Below, piece by piece: positions 44,168 through 53,931 of a stretch of DNA of 64,000 nucleotides. The number at the start of each line of letters is the position of its first letter. The first letter of the stretch is position 1. The DNA comes from an uncultured Alphaproteobacteria bacterium (GTDB taxonomy: Bacteria; Pseudomonadota; Alphaproteobacteria; Caulobacterales; Caulobacteraceae): assembly GCA_903860975.1 (NCBI GenBank), contig CAIOSI010000024.1, forward strand, positions 55,698 to 119,697, written 5' to 3'. The translations under genes were made by a program, and so were the position numbers. Under the pieces are notes generated by a model. It saw only the letters and a program-made list of their open reading frames with translations. It made no database searches and had not been told where the DNA came from.

Positions 44168-47100
44168 TCAGCCGTAGCTTTGCAGGGGCCGCACTTCGAG
44201 GGTATCTTCCACGGTCGCCACGATCGCCTGTGCGGCGGCGAGCGCCCCGGCTGCGGTTGTGTAGTAGGGCGTCTTCATCATCAGGGCCGTCCGTCGCAGC
44301 TCGAAGCTGTCAGCCAGAGACTGGCGGCCTTCCGTGGTGTTGAAGACCAACTGGACCTCGCCATTCTTCATTGCGTCGACAATGTGTGGACGGCCCTCCA
44401 GGACTTTTTTCACCTGCTCCACCGGCAAACCTTCGTCCTGCAGGAAACCTGCGGTGCCAGATGTGGCGACGACCCGAAATCCGAGGCCAAGCAGCAGCTT
44501 CACGGGCTCCAGGATCCACGGCTTGTCAGCGTCTTTAACGGAAACGAAGACGCAGCCGCTTTTGGGCAGGACCGTGCCGCCACCGAGCTGACTTTTGGCG
44601 AAGGCGCGCGCAAAGGCCGGCGCGAGCGTTTCACCGGGTCGAACCCAGTCGAGACCCATGACCTCTCCTGTGGAGCGCATTTCTGGGCCCAGTACAGTGT
44701 CGACACCCGGGAACCGCGCGAACGGGAAGACAGCTTCCTTCACCGCAATGTGGTTGTAAGGCGTCTCGGTCAGGTCGAATTCAGAAAGCTTCATGCCTGC
44801 CATTATCTTGGCGGCAATCGCCGCAAGCGGTCGGCCGATGGTCTTGGCGACAAACGGCACCGTGCGGCTCGCCCGCGGATTGACTTCCAGCACAAATATG
44901 CGCGGCGCCGCGGAGTGTGGCTCTTCGATTGCGAATTGCACATTCATCAGGCCGCGCACTTCCAGGGCGCGCGCCATAGCCTCCGTCTGCCGCTTGAGCT
45001 CAGCGATGGTCTCCGGCTTCAGAGAGAAGGGCGGTAGGGAGCAGGCGCTGTCACCGGAGTGTACGCCGGCCTCCTCAATGTGCTCCATGACGCCGGCGAC
45101 GAACACCGCCCCATCGGCGTCGCAGAGCGCATCAACGTCCACCTCGGTTGCGCGCGACAGGTACTGGTCGATCAGCACGGGGCTATCGCCACTGACCTTC
45201 ACCGCGTTGGTGATGTAACGCTCCAGTTGCTCGTCATCGCGTACGATCTCCATCGCGCGACCGCCAAGGACGTAAGACGGCCGGATCACCACGGGGTAGC
45301 CCACCTGATGGGCGCCGGCGAAGGCCTCGTCGCGGGACCGGGCGATGGCGTTGATCGGCTGGGCGATCTTTAAGCGATGCAGCAGTTGCTGGAACCGTTC
45401 CCGGTCTTCTGCCAGGTCGATAGCGTCAGGTGTGGTGCCAAGGATCGGGATGCCCGCGTCGGCCAGAGGTTGGGCCAATTTCAGAGGCGTCTGGCCGCCG
45501 AACTGGACGATCACCCCGAGCAACGTGCCCTTCGTCTGCTCGACGTGGATCAACTCGAGCACATCTTCGGCCGTCAACGGCTCGAAATAGAGCCGGTCGG
45601 AGGTGTCGTAGTCCGTGGAGACGGTCTCCGGGTTGCAGTTGACCATGATGGATTCTACGCCGATCTGGTCGAGCGCAAACGCGGCGTGGCAGCAGCAGTA
45701 GTCGAACTCGATCCCTTGGCCGATCCGGTTTGGTCCGCCGCCCAGAATGATCGCCTTCCTGGCTTCTGACGGATCGCTCTCGCAATCGGGTATTTGGCCC
45801 AACACACCGGTCTCATAGGTCGAATACATATAGGGCGTTTCGGCCCGGAACTCGCCAGCGCAGGTGTCAACGCGCTTGAAAACCGGCCGCACACCCAGCG
45901 CCTGGCGGTCGCTGCGAACACGGGCTTCTGTGGAGCCTGTCAGCACGGCCAAGCGGGCATCAGAGAAGCCCTGCGCCTTCAAGGCCTGGAATCTCTGTGC
46001 GGTCTTGGGCAGCCCATCGAAGCGTACGCGCGCCTCTTCGTCCACCAGGGTCTGGATCTGGCGCAGGAACCAAGGCTCATAAGAACAGGCGGCGTAGATG
46101 TCCTCGACACTCAAGCCATGACGGAAGGCCTGGGCGATGACGCGCAGGCGGTCTGGCGTTGGCTGTCCTAAAGCGCGAACCACGGCGGCGTGGCCCATCT
46201 CCGGATTGCTGGCGTTTTCGATCTCGACCTCGTCGAGGCCGCACAGTCCAGTCTCCAGCCCGCGCAAGGCTTTCTGCAGGCTTTCGGCGAAGGTTCGCCC
46301 GATCGCCATAACCTCGCCCACTGACTTCATCGAGGTTGTCAGGTGGGGCTCTGAGCCTGGATATTTCTCAAAAGCAAAGCGGGGGATCTTGGTGACGACG
46401 TAGTCGATGGTGGGCTCGAACGCGGCGGGCGTAGCGCCGGTGATGTCGTTCATCAGTTCGTCGAGGGTGTAGCCCACGGCGAGACGTGCGGCGACCTTGG
46501 CGATTGGGAAGCCCGTGGCTTTAGACGCTAGAGCCGAGGATCGCGACACCCGCGGGTTCATCTCGATGACCACCATGCGTCCATCGGCCGGATTGATCGC
46601 AAACTGCACGTTGGATCCGCCGGTTTCGACGCCGATCTCTCGCAGCACGGCGATCGAGGCCGCGCGCATCACCTGGTATTCCTTATCGGTCAGCGTCAGC
46701 GCAGGGGCGACCGTGATGGAGTCGCCGGTGTGTACGCCCATCGGGTCGATGTTTTCGATCGAGCAGACAATGATGCAGTTGTCCGCCTTGTCGCGGACAA
46801 CTTCCATTTCGTACTCCTTCCAACCGAGCACGCTCTCTTCGATGAGCACCTCTGTGGTCGGCGAAAGGTCCAAGCCGCGTTCGACGATCTCACGGAATTC
46901 CTTGGCGTTGTAGGCGATGCCGCCGCCGGTGCCGGCGAGCGTGAAGCTCGGTCGAACGATGGCGGGCAGACCCACGAACTCAAGCCCCTCTAGGGCCTCG
47001 TCTATGTTGTGCGCGGCCTTGGACTTGGGGCTTTCGAGGCCCAGCTTGTCCATGGCGTTGCGGAATTTCTGACGGTCTTCGGCTTTGTCGATGACGTCGG

Positions 47101-47458
47101 CCTTGGCCCCGATCATTTCGACGCCGTACTTTTTCAGGACTCCCGATGCGTCGAGTGCAAGCGCGGTGTTCAGCGCAGTCTGGCCGCCCATGGTGGGCAA
47201 CAGCGCGTCAGGCCGCTCTTTGGCGATGATCTTCTCGACCATCTCCGGCGTGATCGGTTCGATGTAGGTGGCGTCTGCGACGTCCGGATCGGTCATGATC
47301 GTCGCCGGGTTGGAGTTCACCAGCACGATCCGGTAGCCCTCGGCACGAAGCGCCTTGCAGGCCTGAACCCCCGAATAGTCAAACTCGCAGGCTTGGCCGA
47401 TCACGATCGGCCCCGCACCAATGATCAGGATCGAGGAAATATCGGTACGTCTGGGCAT
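44168..47458 (-). CDS. carB: Carbamoyl-phosphate synthase large subunit
   Basis: CarB makes carbamoyl phosphate from ammonia (supplied by CarA), bicarbonate and two ATP, feeding arginine and pyrimidines. The 1096-aa protein starts [20 protein letters not shown] at ATG 47458. It has two homologous halves, each with an ATP-grasp domain: [15 protein letters not shown] and [19 protein letters not shown], then [15 protein letters not shown] and [19 protein letters not shown]. The C-terminal MGS-like domain ([14 protein letters not shown]) binds allosteric effectors. carA is 3.1 kb upstream on the same strand, not adjacent. Confidence 0.98.
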   Translation of the reverse strand: MPRRTDISSILIIGAGPIVIGQACEFDYSGVQACKALRAEGYRIVLVNSNPATIMTDPDVADATYIEPITPEMVEKIIAKERPDALLPTMGGQTALNTALALDASGVLKKYGVEMIGAKADVIDKAEDRQKFRNAMDKLGLESPKSKAAHNIDEALEGLEFVGLPAIVRPSFTLAGTGGGIAYNAKEFREIVERGLDLSPTTEVLIEESVLGWKEYEMEVVRDKADNCIIVCSIENIDPMGVHTGDSITVAPALTLTDKEYQVMRAASIAVLREIGVETGGSNVQFAINPADGRMVVIEMNPRVSRSSALASKATGFPIAKVAARLAVGYTLDELMNDITGATPAAFEPTIDYVVTKIPRFAFEKYPGSEPHLTTSMKSVGEVMAIGRTFAESLQKALRGLETGLCGLDEVEIENASNPEMGHAAVVRALGQPTPDRLRVIAQAFRHGLSVEDIYAACSYEPWFLRQIQTLVDEEARVRFDGLPKTAQRFQALKAQGFSDARLAVLTGSTEARVRSDRQALGVRPVFKRVDTCAGEFRAETPYMYSTYETGVLGQIPDCESDPSEARKAIILGGGPNRIGQGIEFDYCCCHAAFALDQIGVESIMVNCNPETVSTDYDTSDRLYFEPLTAEDVLELIHVEQTKGTLLGVIVQFGGQTPLKLAQPLADAGIPILGTTPDAIDLAEDRERFQQLLHRLKIAQPINAIARSRDEAFAGAHQVGYPVVIRPSYVLGGRAMEIVRDDEQLERYITNAVKVSGDSPVLIDQYLSRATEVDVDALCDADGAVFVAGVMEHIEEAGVHSGDSACSLPPFSLKPETIAELKRQTEAMARALEVRGLMNVQFAIEEPHSAAPRIFVLEVNPRASRTVPFVAKTIGRPLAAIAAKIMAGMKLSEFDLTETPYNHIAVKEAVFPFARFPGVDTVLGPEMRSTGEVMGLDWVRPGETLAPAFARAFAKSQLGGGTVLPKSGCVFVSVKDADKPWILEPVKLLLGLGFRVVATSGTAGFLQDEGLPVEQVKKVLEGRPHIVDAMKNGEVQLVFNTTEGRQSLADSFELRRTALMMKTPYYTTAAGALAAAQAIVATVEDTLEVRPLQSYG

Positions 47459-47600
47459 CTCGTCTCGCGCACGAGGGCTCACACGTGCTCGCACGCGCTG
47501 GCCCAGCCAAATCTGCAGGTTAAGCCGTCCGTTTAGAGACGGAGTCGAGGCGGCGCAACCCATCGGCTCTGCGGCTTGGTTCGTGCGTCGGGAAAAAAAG

Positions 47601-47641
47601 GGTCAAAAAACAAGATGGGCCGGTGTGAACACCGGCCCATC
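47601..47641 (-). terminator. Rho-independent terminator of cspA
   Basis: On the minus strand a 13-bp perfect stem (GATGGGCCGGTGT with its complement) with a very small loop is followed by TTGTTTTTTGACC. It starts 42 nt after the cspA stop. Confidence 0.9.
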
Positions 47642-47683
47642 TGTCGTGGCTTGGCAGGGTTTTAAACCCGCAAATCTCTAATC

Positions 47684-47890
47684 TTAAGCCTGCAGTTGGC
47701 CCGCGGCGGACTTGCCGCTGCGTGGATCCTTCTCGAGCTCGTAGGTGATCTTCTGACCTTCGTTCAAGGAACGCAGGCCTGCACGCTCGACCGCGGAGAT
47801 GTGCACGAACACGTCAGGACCGCCTTCATCCGGTTGGATGAAGCCGAAGCCCTTGGCGCCATTGAACCATTTGACGGTGCCGGTAGCCAT
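47684..47890 (-). CDS. cspA: Cold-shock-domain protein (CspA family)
   Basis: This 68-aa single-stranded nucleic acid chaperone starts at ATG 47890 with [20 protein letters not shown] (RNP1 KGFGFI) and has [13 protein letters not shown] (RNP2). The ORF track merges it with 218 spurious upstream codons. A strong terminator follows. Whether it is cold-induced cannot be told from sequence; the gap to the divergent gene at 48173 would hold its long leader. Confidence 0.95.
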   Translation of the reverse strand: MATGTVKWFNGAKGFGFIQPDEGGPDVFVHISAVERAGLRSLNEGQKITYELEKDPRSGKSAAGQLQA

Positions 47891-48172
47891 GTAAATTCCA
47901 GTCCTTCGAAAGGTTATTGCCGACCGGCCCAAGTATTTGTGCCGACGATCAAACTTCGATCGGGGTCGGGAGGCAGGTCCAGCGCCTGTGAAACAGGGCT
48001 GGGAAAGTCGGCCGAGCCGTGGCGAATTCGATGGATTCAACCGTGGAGGATTTCCAAACGCGAGGCAATACGGGCTAAAAAATTGCGAAAACCTCGAAAC
48101 CAATACGGCGCTTGGACATATAGTCCTTGTGAGGTTGCGCTTGTCGCGTGGCCATATTTTGGAGGGGTGTCC

Positions 48173-48397
48173 ATGACCCTCATCGAAAAAATCCCCACGA
48201 TGACTGATGTTGAGGTGGTCAATCTGTTGACCAACGCACGTCGCCTTCATGAGTCGGGCGATGAGCGTCAGCAGGCCGCTGCTGGCGAATTGCTGCCGGC
48301 TCTGGAAGTGGTCGCCACAGAGCGCAAGGCCGAACGCCTGGCGCTCGCCCAGGCCAAGCGCTCGGCCGCCCGAAAGCCCAAGGCCATCGCTGCTTAG
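48173..48397 (+). CDS. Small conserved hypothetical protein
   Basis: The 74-aa gene is the tail of a long shadow ORF. ATG 48173 has GGAGG about 8 nt upstream. The product is helical ([20 protein letters not shown], then [20 protein letters not shown]) and ends in a Lys/Ala-rich basic tail ([14 protein letters not shown]) that may bind nucleic acid. Function unknown. It is divergent from cspA. Confidence 0.7.
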   Translation: MTLIEKIPTMTDVEVVNLLTNARRLHESGDERQQAAAGELLPALEVVATERKAERLALAQAKRSAARKPKAIAA

Positions 48398-48508
48398 CCT
48401 GTGATTGCAAAGGTTCCGCCAGCAAGGCGATGCGTGTAGACACGGTCCACTGTTTCGCGACGCGGCTTGCGTTCGCGTCCCTGCTTCGCGAGATTTGAGC
48501 CCGCAAAA

Positions 48509-49063
48509 TTGGCTGCTGCGACAACCCCCGAAGATCTCGCTCACCTGATGGCCCGTGTCGCAGCCGGCGAGCGTGCGGCGCTGCGGCAGCTTTATGACGC
48601 CACCTGCGCGAAGCTTTTCGGCGTTTGCCTCCGTATCCTATCCGATCGCGAGGAATCTGAGGACGTGTTGCAAGAGGTCTATGTCACGATCTGGCGGCGC
48701 GCGGACCGGTTCGATGTGTCCCGTGCAAGCGTAATGACATGGATTTCCACCATCGCGCGTAACCGAGCGATCGATCGCCTGCGCGCCCGCGGCCCCCTGG
48801 CCTATGCTGACCAGGTTGAGGATCTTGAAATTCCTGACGGCTCTGTCAGCGCCGAAGCCTTGCTTGTCACGGCGGGCGAAGTGGGTCGACTGCATGATTG
48901 CCTGGGTGCACTCGATGATCGGACCCAGACGGCAATCCGAACGGCCTTCTTCGATGGCGTTACCTATGAGGCGCTGGGCCATCGCATGGGCGTGCCCCTG
49001 GGTACGGTGAAAAGTTGGGTCCGCCGTGGCCTTGCCAAGCTCAAGGGATGTCTCTCCCAATGA
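48509..49063 (+). CDS. ECF sigma factor, SigK-like
   Basis: This alternative sigma factor (about 184 aa) has region 2 ([40 protein letters not shown]) and region 2.4-like [19 protein letters not shown]. Region 4 is [20 protein letters not shown] and [20 protein letters not shown]. No ATG exists near the front. TTG 48509 ([16 protein letters not shown]) fits the family better than TTG 48467, but neither has a strong ribosome site. The stop overlaps the anti-sigma start (ATGA), as in translationally coupled sigma/anti-sigma pairs. A decayed FAS1 gene follows downstream. Confidence 0.88.
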   Translation: MAAATTPEDLAHLMARVAAGERAALRQLYDATCAKLFGVCLRILSDREESEDVLQEVYVTIWRRADRFDVSRASVMTWISTIARNRAIDRLRARGPLAYADQVEDLEIPDGSVSAEALLVTAGEVGRLHDCLGALDDRTQTAIRTAFFDGVTYEALGHRMGVPLGTVKSWVRRGLAKLKGCLSQ

Positions 49064-49782
49064 GTGAACGTCCTGAACTCTCGGAGGCCGAAGCCTTTGC
49101 GGCGGAACATGCCTTGGGCCTGCTGACCTCTGCCGAGCGTCGCCAGGCCGAGACGCGTATGGCGAGGGACGCCGTATTCGCCGGTCTGGTCGAGGCCTGG
49201 CGCAACCGGCTGGATTCACTGATCGATGCGATCATGCCGATCACGCCGTCGCATGGGGTCTGGGCGGGGATTGAGCAGACGCTGCCGGTCAACGACAACG
49301 CCGCCGACTCCAGAGGATTACGCTTCTGGCGCGCGGCCACCGTTGGGTCGCTCACGCTTGCGGCCGCCAGTCTCACGGCAGCGGTCTTCCTTGCAAACCA
49401 GCCGCCGGTGATTATCCACCCGGTGCCGGTCGGTCAGCTTCTGAACGCAAGCCTTATCAGCCCCTCGGGCGCGCCAGTCCCGCTGTTCGTCGCAGCTTAC
49501 GACCCGGTTCGAAAGGCGCTGATCGTCACCTCTCTTGTGCAACCTGGCAAGGATCCGGCGCACGTGCATGAGCTCTGGGTGATCCCTGCGGACGGCAAGC
49601 CTCGGCCGCTCGGCTTCATCGAGCCTGGCAAAACCAAGACCATGCCCATGCCTGAGGCCTTGCGAAATTCATTGGCCTTGGGCTCGGCTATCGCGGTCAC
49701 TGTGGAGCCGCCGGGCGGTTCGCCGAAGATTGATGCGCCGAGCGGCCCGGTCGCCGCTGTCGGGAAACTCGTCAAGATTTGA
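49060..49782 (+). CDS. Membrane anti-sigma factor, RskA-like
   Basis: The 240-aa protein begins at ATG 49060, overlapping the sigma stop. It has an N-terminal sigma-binding helix region (SEAEAFAAEHALGLLTSAER), one membrane helix (residues about 88-110, AATVGSLTLAAASLTAAVFL), and a C-terminal RskA domain (VPLFVAAYDPVRKALIVTSL, HVHELWVIPADGKPRPLGF, ITVTVEPPGGS-like AIAVTVEPPGGSP). It should hold the sigma factor at the membrane until a periplasmic signal triggers proteolysis. The ORF-track start is 15 codons too long. Confidence 0.88.
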   Translation: MSERPELSEAEAFAAEHALGLLTSAERRQAETRMARDAVFAGLVEAWRNRLDSLIDAIMPITPSHGVWAGIEQTLPVNDNAADSRGLRFWRAATVGSLTLAAASLTAAVFLANQPPVIIHPVPVGQLLNASLISPSGAPVPLFVAAYDPVRKALIVTSLVQPGKDPAHVHELWVIPADGKPRPLGFIEPGKTKTMPMPEALRNSLALGSAIAVTVEPPGGSPKIDAPSGPVAAVGKLVKI

Positions 49783-50035
49783 TTTTCTAAATAGAATATA
49801 ATTTCCTGAAATTCTGTTCTGGTCGTCTATAAATTTTCCGAATTCTCAAAATTCAGACGCCAATTTTCACGCGAAATCGGCTTGGATTGATCCCATTTAT
49901 TGAATTCAGGATTTCATGAGCGGGTGGAAATTTTTTCCTAAATCAATTCAGAAATATATCTGATTTTTTCGGGGTCGGTGGCGCTTCGATATAATAATCG
50001 AAGAATATCAGCTTCAATGTGATGAGCTCAAAGGG
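49783..50035. other. AT-rich gap after the anti-sigma gene
   Basis: About 250 nt of unusually AT-rich sequence with many A/T runs and no open frame. It ends in the inverted repeat at 49984-50003. It could be the promoter of the decayed FAS1 gene or a junction left by a rearrangement. Confidence 0.55.
49984..50003. repeat. Perfect inverted repeat CTTCGAT-N6-ATCGAAG
   Basis: Seven-base arms are separated by ATAATA. There is no T run, so it is not an obvious terminator; it may be an operator ahead of the FAS1 relic. Confidence 0.6.
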
Positions 50036-50039
50036 TCAC

Positions 50040-50300
50040 GCCGCGCGCGGTGCGGCCGTCAAGGGCGAGGGAAGGGTGTAGATCCTTGAAGGTCGTGGCC
50101 CGTTCACAGTCTTTGCGTCGAACATCACGGCCTTGGGTAAACTTGCGGCGGGCGTCGTCGCGACGCTGCCTGTTGCGGCCAAGGACCTCACGGTCTGGCT
50201 CACCCACCCCAGGCGCGGCAGGTCCAGTATGAACATCCCCAACCTGGCCCCGTCCAACGGCGTGATCCACTTCGTCGGGGTCTGCACCAGGCCAAGGGGC
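50040..50300 (+). pseudogene. Decayed fasciclin (FAS1) domain gene
   Basis: The plus strand, in a frame without a start and after an in-frame stop, reads ILEGRGPFTVFASNITALGK, then LAAGVVATLPVAAKDLTVWL, and NLAPSNGVIHFVGVCTRP. These align in order with the FAS1 landmarks GPFTVFAPTNxAFxKLPAGT, xxLTxILTYHV and SNGVIHVIDxVLxP. The central beta region is missing and the 5' part is in other frames. So this is the relic of one FAS1 domain. FAS1 proteins are classic targets of SigK/RskA systems (MPT70/MPT83 in mycobacteria), which fits the neighbours. Confidence 0.7.
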
Positions 50301-50377
50301 AAGGGGCCGGCCGTTTGTGGCCGGCTCCAGCCTGATTGCGCGTGGCTTTCCTGTGGCGGGCTACCTATCTAGGGGGC

Positions 50378-50560
50378 ATGGCCACTCCGCTCTGTCCAAA
50401 CTGCAAGGCTGCGATCAACCGGGTCAGGCCAGTCCGCATTGTGACCGACCCGGATTCGCCGCGATGGACGGGACGGGTTCCATCTGCGCTGGGCTTCGTG
50501 TGCCCGAACTGTGATGTCCTTTTGCCGCTTAGTCCGACGGGCCCGCGCGACGACGCTTAG
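50378..50560 (+). CDS. Small zinc-ribbon protein
   Basis: The 60-aa protein starts at ATG 50378 after AGGGGG and has two CxxC knuckles ([12 protein letters not shown] and [12 protein letters not shown]) that would bind one zinc. No other domain. Its stop overlaps the carA stop by 4 nt from the opposite strand. Function unknown. Confidence 0.75.
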   Translation: MATPLCPNCKAAINRVRPVRIVTDPDSPRWTGRVPSALGFVCPNCDVLLPLSPTGPRDDA

Positions 50561-51729
50561 GCAACTTTGGTGGCGTCCATTAGCCGCGCGAACCGCTCGA
50601 AGAGATAGAGGCTGTCGGTCGGCCCTGGCGAGGCCTCCGGGTGATACTGCACCGAGAACACCGGATGGTCCTTCAGAGCGATGCCGGCATTGGTGCCGTC
50701 GAAGAGCGAGACATGGGTTTCCACCACAGGCTCGGGCAGGCTTGAACGATCCACCGTAAAGCCGTGGTTCATCGAGACGATCTCAACCTTGCCCGTCGTC
50801 AGGTCCTTCACCGGGTGGTTCGCCCCGTGGTGGCCTTGCTCCATTTTCACGGTCTTGGCGCCCACCGCCAACGACAACATCTGATGGCCCAGGCAAATGC
50901 CGAAAATCGGCAGGCCGCTGTCGATCAGTTTCTTGATTTCCGGCACGGCGTATTCGCCAGTGGCAGCCGGGTCGCCGGGGCCGTTCGAGAGCAGTATACC
51001 GTCAGGATGACGCGCCAGGATGCTTTCTGCGCTCGTCGATGCCGGCACAACAGTGGCGCGAGCACCAACGCTGGTCAGCGCCCGCAAGATGTTCCGTTTC
51101 ACGCCGTAGTCGACGACGACCACCTCATACTTGGGTGGGCCAGGCGATGCGTAACCTTCCGGCCAGGTCCAAAGCCCCTCGTCGTAGACGAACGTTTGGA
51201 GGCAAGAAGCCTCTTTGGCGAGGTCCAGACCGTCAAGACCGGCCCAGGCCTTGGCCTTTGCAACAAGGGCGTCGAGATCGAACTGGCCATCTGGTGAATG
51301 TGCGATCACCGCATGGGGCATGCCATGTTCGCGGATCGAGCGTGTCAGGGCGCGGGTATCGACACCCGCCAGGCCCACCACACCGCGTCGCGTCATCCAT
51401 GTCGCCAGATCGCTATCGGCTCGCCAATTTGCAGGCGGCGTTGGCAAGTCGCGAAAGATTGCGCCTCGCGCGGCTGTCTTCGCCGAGCCCGATATTTGCT
51501 CAATGTCTTCCGCGTTCGTGCCGGTGTTTCCGACATGGGGGAAGGTGAAGGCGACGATCTGAGCCATGTAGGAAGGGTCGGTCAGGATTTCCTGGTAGCC
51601 GGTCATCGCGGTGTTGAAGCAGACTTCACCCACGGCCTCGCCGACTGCGCCGACGCCGAGCCCTTGCAATATTGTCCCATCGGCGAGGGCCAGCACGCCA
51701 GTGCAGCCGGGCAGCAGATCGCGGCTCAT
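50557..51729 (-). CDS. carA: Carbamoyl-phosphate synthase small subunit
   Basis: CarA is the glutaminase that feeds ammonia to CarB. The 390-aa protein has the N-terminal CPSase_sm_chain domain ([41 protein letters not shown]). The class I amidotransferase triad is Cys in [12 protein letters not shown], and His and Glu in [16 protein letters not shown] 51729 is preceded by AAGGAG. carB lies 3.1 kb downstream in the same direction, with intervening genes on both strands, so they are separate transcription units. Confidence 0.97.
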   Translation of the reverse strand: MSRDLLPGCTGVLALADGTILQGLGVGAVGEAVGEVCFNTAMTGYQEILTDPSYMAQIVAFTFPHVGNTGTNAEDIEQISGSAKTAARGAIFRDLPTPPANWRADSDLATWMTRRGVVGLAGVDTRALTRSIREHGMPHAVIAHSPDGQFDLDALVAKAKAWAGLDGLDLAKEASCLQTFVYDEGLWTWPEGYASPGPPKYEVVVVDYGVKRNILRALTSVGARATVVPASTSAESILARHPDGILLSNGPGDPAATGEYAVPEIKKLIDSGLPIFGICLGHQMLSLAVGAKTVKMEQGHHGANHPVKDLTTGKVEIVSMNHGFTVDRSSLPEPVVETHVSLFDGTNAGIALKDHPVFSVQYHPEASPGPTDSLYLFERFARLMDATKVA

Positions 51730-51831
51730 GACGAAGGACTCCTTTTGGGCAAACGGCGGCGTAGTTAGTGAGTCCCACTTGCGGGGTCAATGTGCGCATA
51801 TCGCACAGGAACGAAACGGAGGGCGCCCCTG

Positions 51832-52272
51832 ATGACCGACGGCTTTATCGATCCAGACCGTCAGGCCTGGGAAATCTTCAAGTCATTGCCGCGCGATCAG
51901 CCGATCCACATGTTGAACCTGATCCGTCTGCGTGAAAATGCGTCGTACCCTGAAGGCCATCCGAACCACGGCAAGGTGATTTCTGGACTCGAAGCCTATC
52001 GCGAATACGGCCGTACGATCGCCCCGCACCTTGCGCGGTTGAACAGCCGCCAGGTTTGGGCCGGCGCGCCGCAGGTCATGGTCACAGGACCGATCGCTGA
52101 GGCCTGGGACCTTGCCTTTATCGTCGAATATCCGGGATCGCAGGCCTTCATCGACATGGTTCGCGATCCCGATTATCGCGCCAACGTTGTGCCGCATCGG
52201 ACGGCAGCCGTCGCGGACTCTCGCCTGCTACGCCTGGCGCCGCTTGGCCATGACCAGGAACTTGGTCACTAG
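51832..52272 (+). CDS. DUF1330-family protein
   Basis: The 146-aa protein is a ferredoxin-like alpha/beta barrel of the DUF1330 type (IHMLNLIRLRENASYPEGHP, EYGRTIAPHLARLNSRQVWA, LAFIVEYPGSQAFIDMVRDP). ATG 51832 follows GGAGG. Biochemical function is unknown. It is divergent from carA. Confidence 0.8.
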   Translation: MTDGFIDPDRQAWEIFKSLPRDQPIHMLNLIRLRENASYPEGHPNHGKVISGLEAYREYGRTIAPHLARLNSRQVWAGAPQVMVTGPIAEAWDLAFIVEYPGSQAFIDMVRDPDYRANVVPHRTAAVADSRLLRLAPLGHDQELGH

Positions 52273-52333
52273 CTGCGTATGTCGAGGCAACCCGGTCGGG
52301 TTCTCGAGCTGAAGGCAGGCGCAGGTTCTGCCA

Positions 52334-52579
52334 ATGCTGATCCTCAAGCCAAACTGCGAGTGCTGTGACCGCGACCTGGCACCCGATGACGCCCAGACCC
52401 GCATCTGCACGTTGGAATGCACCTTCTGCGCTGAGTGTGCCGAAACCCGGTTTGGCAACGCTTGCCCAAACTGCGGCGGGAACTTCGTCGCCCGACCGAT
52501 CCGTCCGGCCACGATGCTGCTGAAGTACAAGGCTTCAACCGACCGGGTCACTAGGGCCCATGCGGCCCGTGCAGTCTAG
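52334..52579 (+). CDS. DUF1272 zinc-binding protein
   Basis: The 81-aa protein carries three cysteine pairs typical of DUF1272 (CECCDRDL, CTLECTFCAECA, ACPNCGGNF), enough for two zinc sites. Function unknown. It lies 61 nt after the DUF1330 gene in the same direction. Confidence 0.85.
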   Translation: MLILKPNCECCDRDLAPDDAQTRICTLECTFCAECAETRFGNACPNCGGNFVARPIRPATMLLKYKASTDRVTRAHAARAV

Positions 52580-52633
52580 GCGATCAACGGACTGGACTTC
52601 GAACGCGCAGCGGGGGCTGCTAAAGGCGGCTTT

Positions 52634-53329
52634 ATGCGTATCACCACGGTCGGTCTCGATGCCGACGACACCCTTTGGCACAACGAGACGATCTTTCGGC
52701 TGACGCAGGATCGGTTCCGGAACTTGATGACCGATGTGGCTCCCGCCCAGGTGCTCGACGAGCGTCTGGCGGCTGTCGAGCAGCGCAACCTGGCGCTCTA
52801 CGGCTACGGCGTTAAAGGTTTCACCCTATCCCTTATCGAGACCGCCATGGAGCTTACCGGCGGCGAGCCTTCCGGGCGAGTCATAGCGGGCATCCTAGAG
52901 GCCGGGCGCGAAATGCTGGTCCATCCAGTTGAACCGCTGCCGGGTGTCGAGCATGCGCTCGTGGAACTTTCGCGAGACTACAAGCTCGTCCTGGTCACCA
53001 AGGGCGATTTGTTGCATCAGGAGCAAAAGTTGGCGGCGTCCGGTCTTGGCGAGCTCTTCGTCGGGGTTGAGATCGTCAGCGAGAAGGATGCGGCGACCTA
53101 CGCCGGCGCTTTCGCACGCCATGGAACCGGACCCGCAGAAGCTGCGATGGTCGGTAACTCTCTGCGTTCCGACATCTTGCCTGCGCTGCAGGCTGGCTCC
53201 TTTGCCGCATACATTCCCTATCACGTGACCTGGGCCCACGAAGTGGCCGACCCACCGACGGACCATCCGAGGTTCACGGAGCTTGCCGCGATCGGGGATC
53301 TGCCCGAATGGGTCAGAGGTCTGGGCTAA
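52634..53329 (+). CDS. HAD-family hydrolase
   Basis: The 231-aa phosphatase-like enzyme has HAD motif I GLDADDTLWHNE (nucleophile Asp and acid/base Asp at residues 9 and 11), motif II VLVTKGD, a motif III lysine in IVSEKD, and motif IV MVGNSLRSDILPAL. The helical cap lies between residues 20 and 90. Substrate unknown. It is 54 nt after the DUF1272 gene. Confidence 0.9.
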   Translation: MRITTVGLDADDTLWHNETIFRLTQDRFRNLMTDVAPAQVLDERLAAVEQRNLALYGYGVKGFTLSLIETAMELTGGEPSGRVIAGILEAGREMLVHPVEPLPGVEHALVELSRDYKLVLVTKGDLLHQEQKLAASGLGELFVGVEIVSEKDAATYAGAFARHGTGPAEAAMVGNSLRSDILPALQAGSFAAYIPYHVTWAHEVADPPTDHPRFTELAAIGDLPEWVRGLG

Positions 53330-53354
53330 GTCCCAAAAGTGCCGGTGGTGATTG

Positions 53355-53603
53355 TTAGCCGCGCGGTGGCCGTGCCAGGGCCCGCTTTAGGTGAGCCGCC
53401 CAGCGACGAGCCGCCGCCAGCAATGACGTCGCCATGACCACAAAGAAGATCAATAGCCAGAAGATCTCTCGGCTGGGGCCATAGGCAGCTGAAGGCGCGT
53501 CGTCAGGCGCACGCGCGCCAAGCAGCCGGCTGACGCCAAAGTACTCCAGAGCACCGATCGCGGCCAACGTCACCAAAAGGGCGCCTGCAAGGCGGAGCCA
53601 CAT
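53355..53603 (-). CDS. Small two-helix membrane protein
   Basis: From ATG 53603 the 82-aa product has a helix at residues 3-25 (LRLAGALLVTLAAIGALEYF), a polar loop (ARAPDDAPSAAYGPS) and a second helix (EIFWLLIFFVVMATSLLAAA) with a basic C-terminus. No family recognised. It is convergent with the HAD gene and divergent from dnaG. Confidence 0.6.
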   Translation of the reverse strand: MWLRLAGALLVTLAAIGALEYFGVSRLLGARAPDDAPSAAYGPSREIFWLLIFFVVMATSLLAAARRWAAHLKRALARPPRG

Positions 53604-53722
53604 GATCAAACGGGCACCCCCCAAATCGACGCACCAAAAGAGCTGCGACCATCGGCCCTGACGGGCGTTTCGTCAAATCCGCACCACCGGACGATCATGA
53701 AGAGGGTCGCTTGCCACGCCCT

Positions 53723-53750
53723 TTGACGTCGCATCGGAATCGACTAGAAC
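53723..53750 (+). promoter_or_regulatory. Housekeeping promoter for dnaG
   Basis: TTGACG at 53723-53728 and TAGAAC at 53745-53750 are 16 nt apart. The -10 region (ACTAGAAC) fits the Caulobacter sigma-73 consensus GCTANAWC at seven of eight positions. Transcription would begin near 53757. Confidence 0.65.
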
Positions 53751-53761
53751 AAAAATAGAAC
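53747..53761. promoter_or_regulatory. LexA-type SOS box overlapping the dnaG -10 element
   Basis: GAAC-AAAAATA-GAAC is an exact match to the alphaproteobacterial LexA motif GTTC-N7-GTTC read in reverse. It overlaps the predicted -10 hexamer and start site, the right place for repression. It might instead serve the divergent small membrane gene. Confidence 0.6.
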
Positions 53762-53931
53762 TCACAGCTTATCAACAGTCTTGCGTGATCCACCTACAAG
53801 CTTCGATTGCGCTGGGTGAAAAGTCTGTAGAAGCGTCGACAGATTGTCTCGCGCGCAGGGGTCGCCTGTTTATAGGGAACCCGGCGGGCTGCGCCGCAGT
53901 TGGTAGCGAATTCGGCCCGGGTGCTTTTTGA

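Larger units (their letters stand above)
53604..53931. other. dnaG control region
   Basis: A 328-nt gap between divergent genes. It holds a good housekeeping promoter (53723-53750) and a LexA-type box (53747-53761). The remaining 170 nt form the dnaG leader with no obvious hairpin terminator or attenuator. Confidence 0.6.

Noticed and set aside
47696-48397. 233-aa ORF covering cspA antisense and its leader
   Set aside because: Only the last 74 codons have a ribosome site and protein-like sequence; the rest is antisense to cspA.
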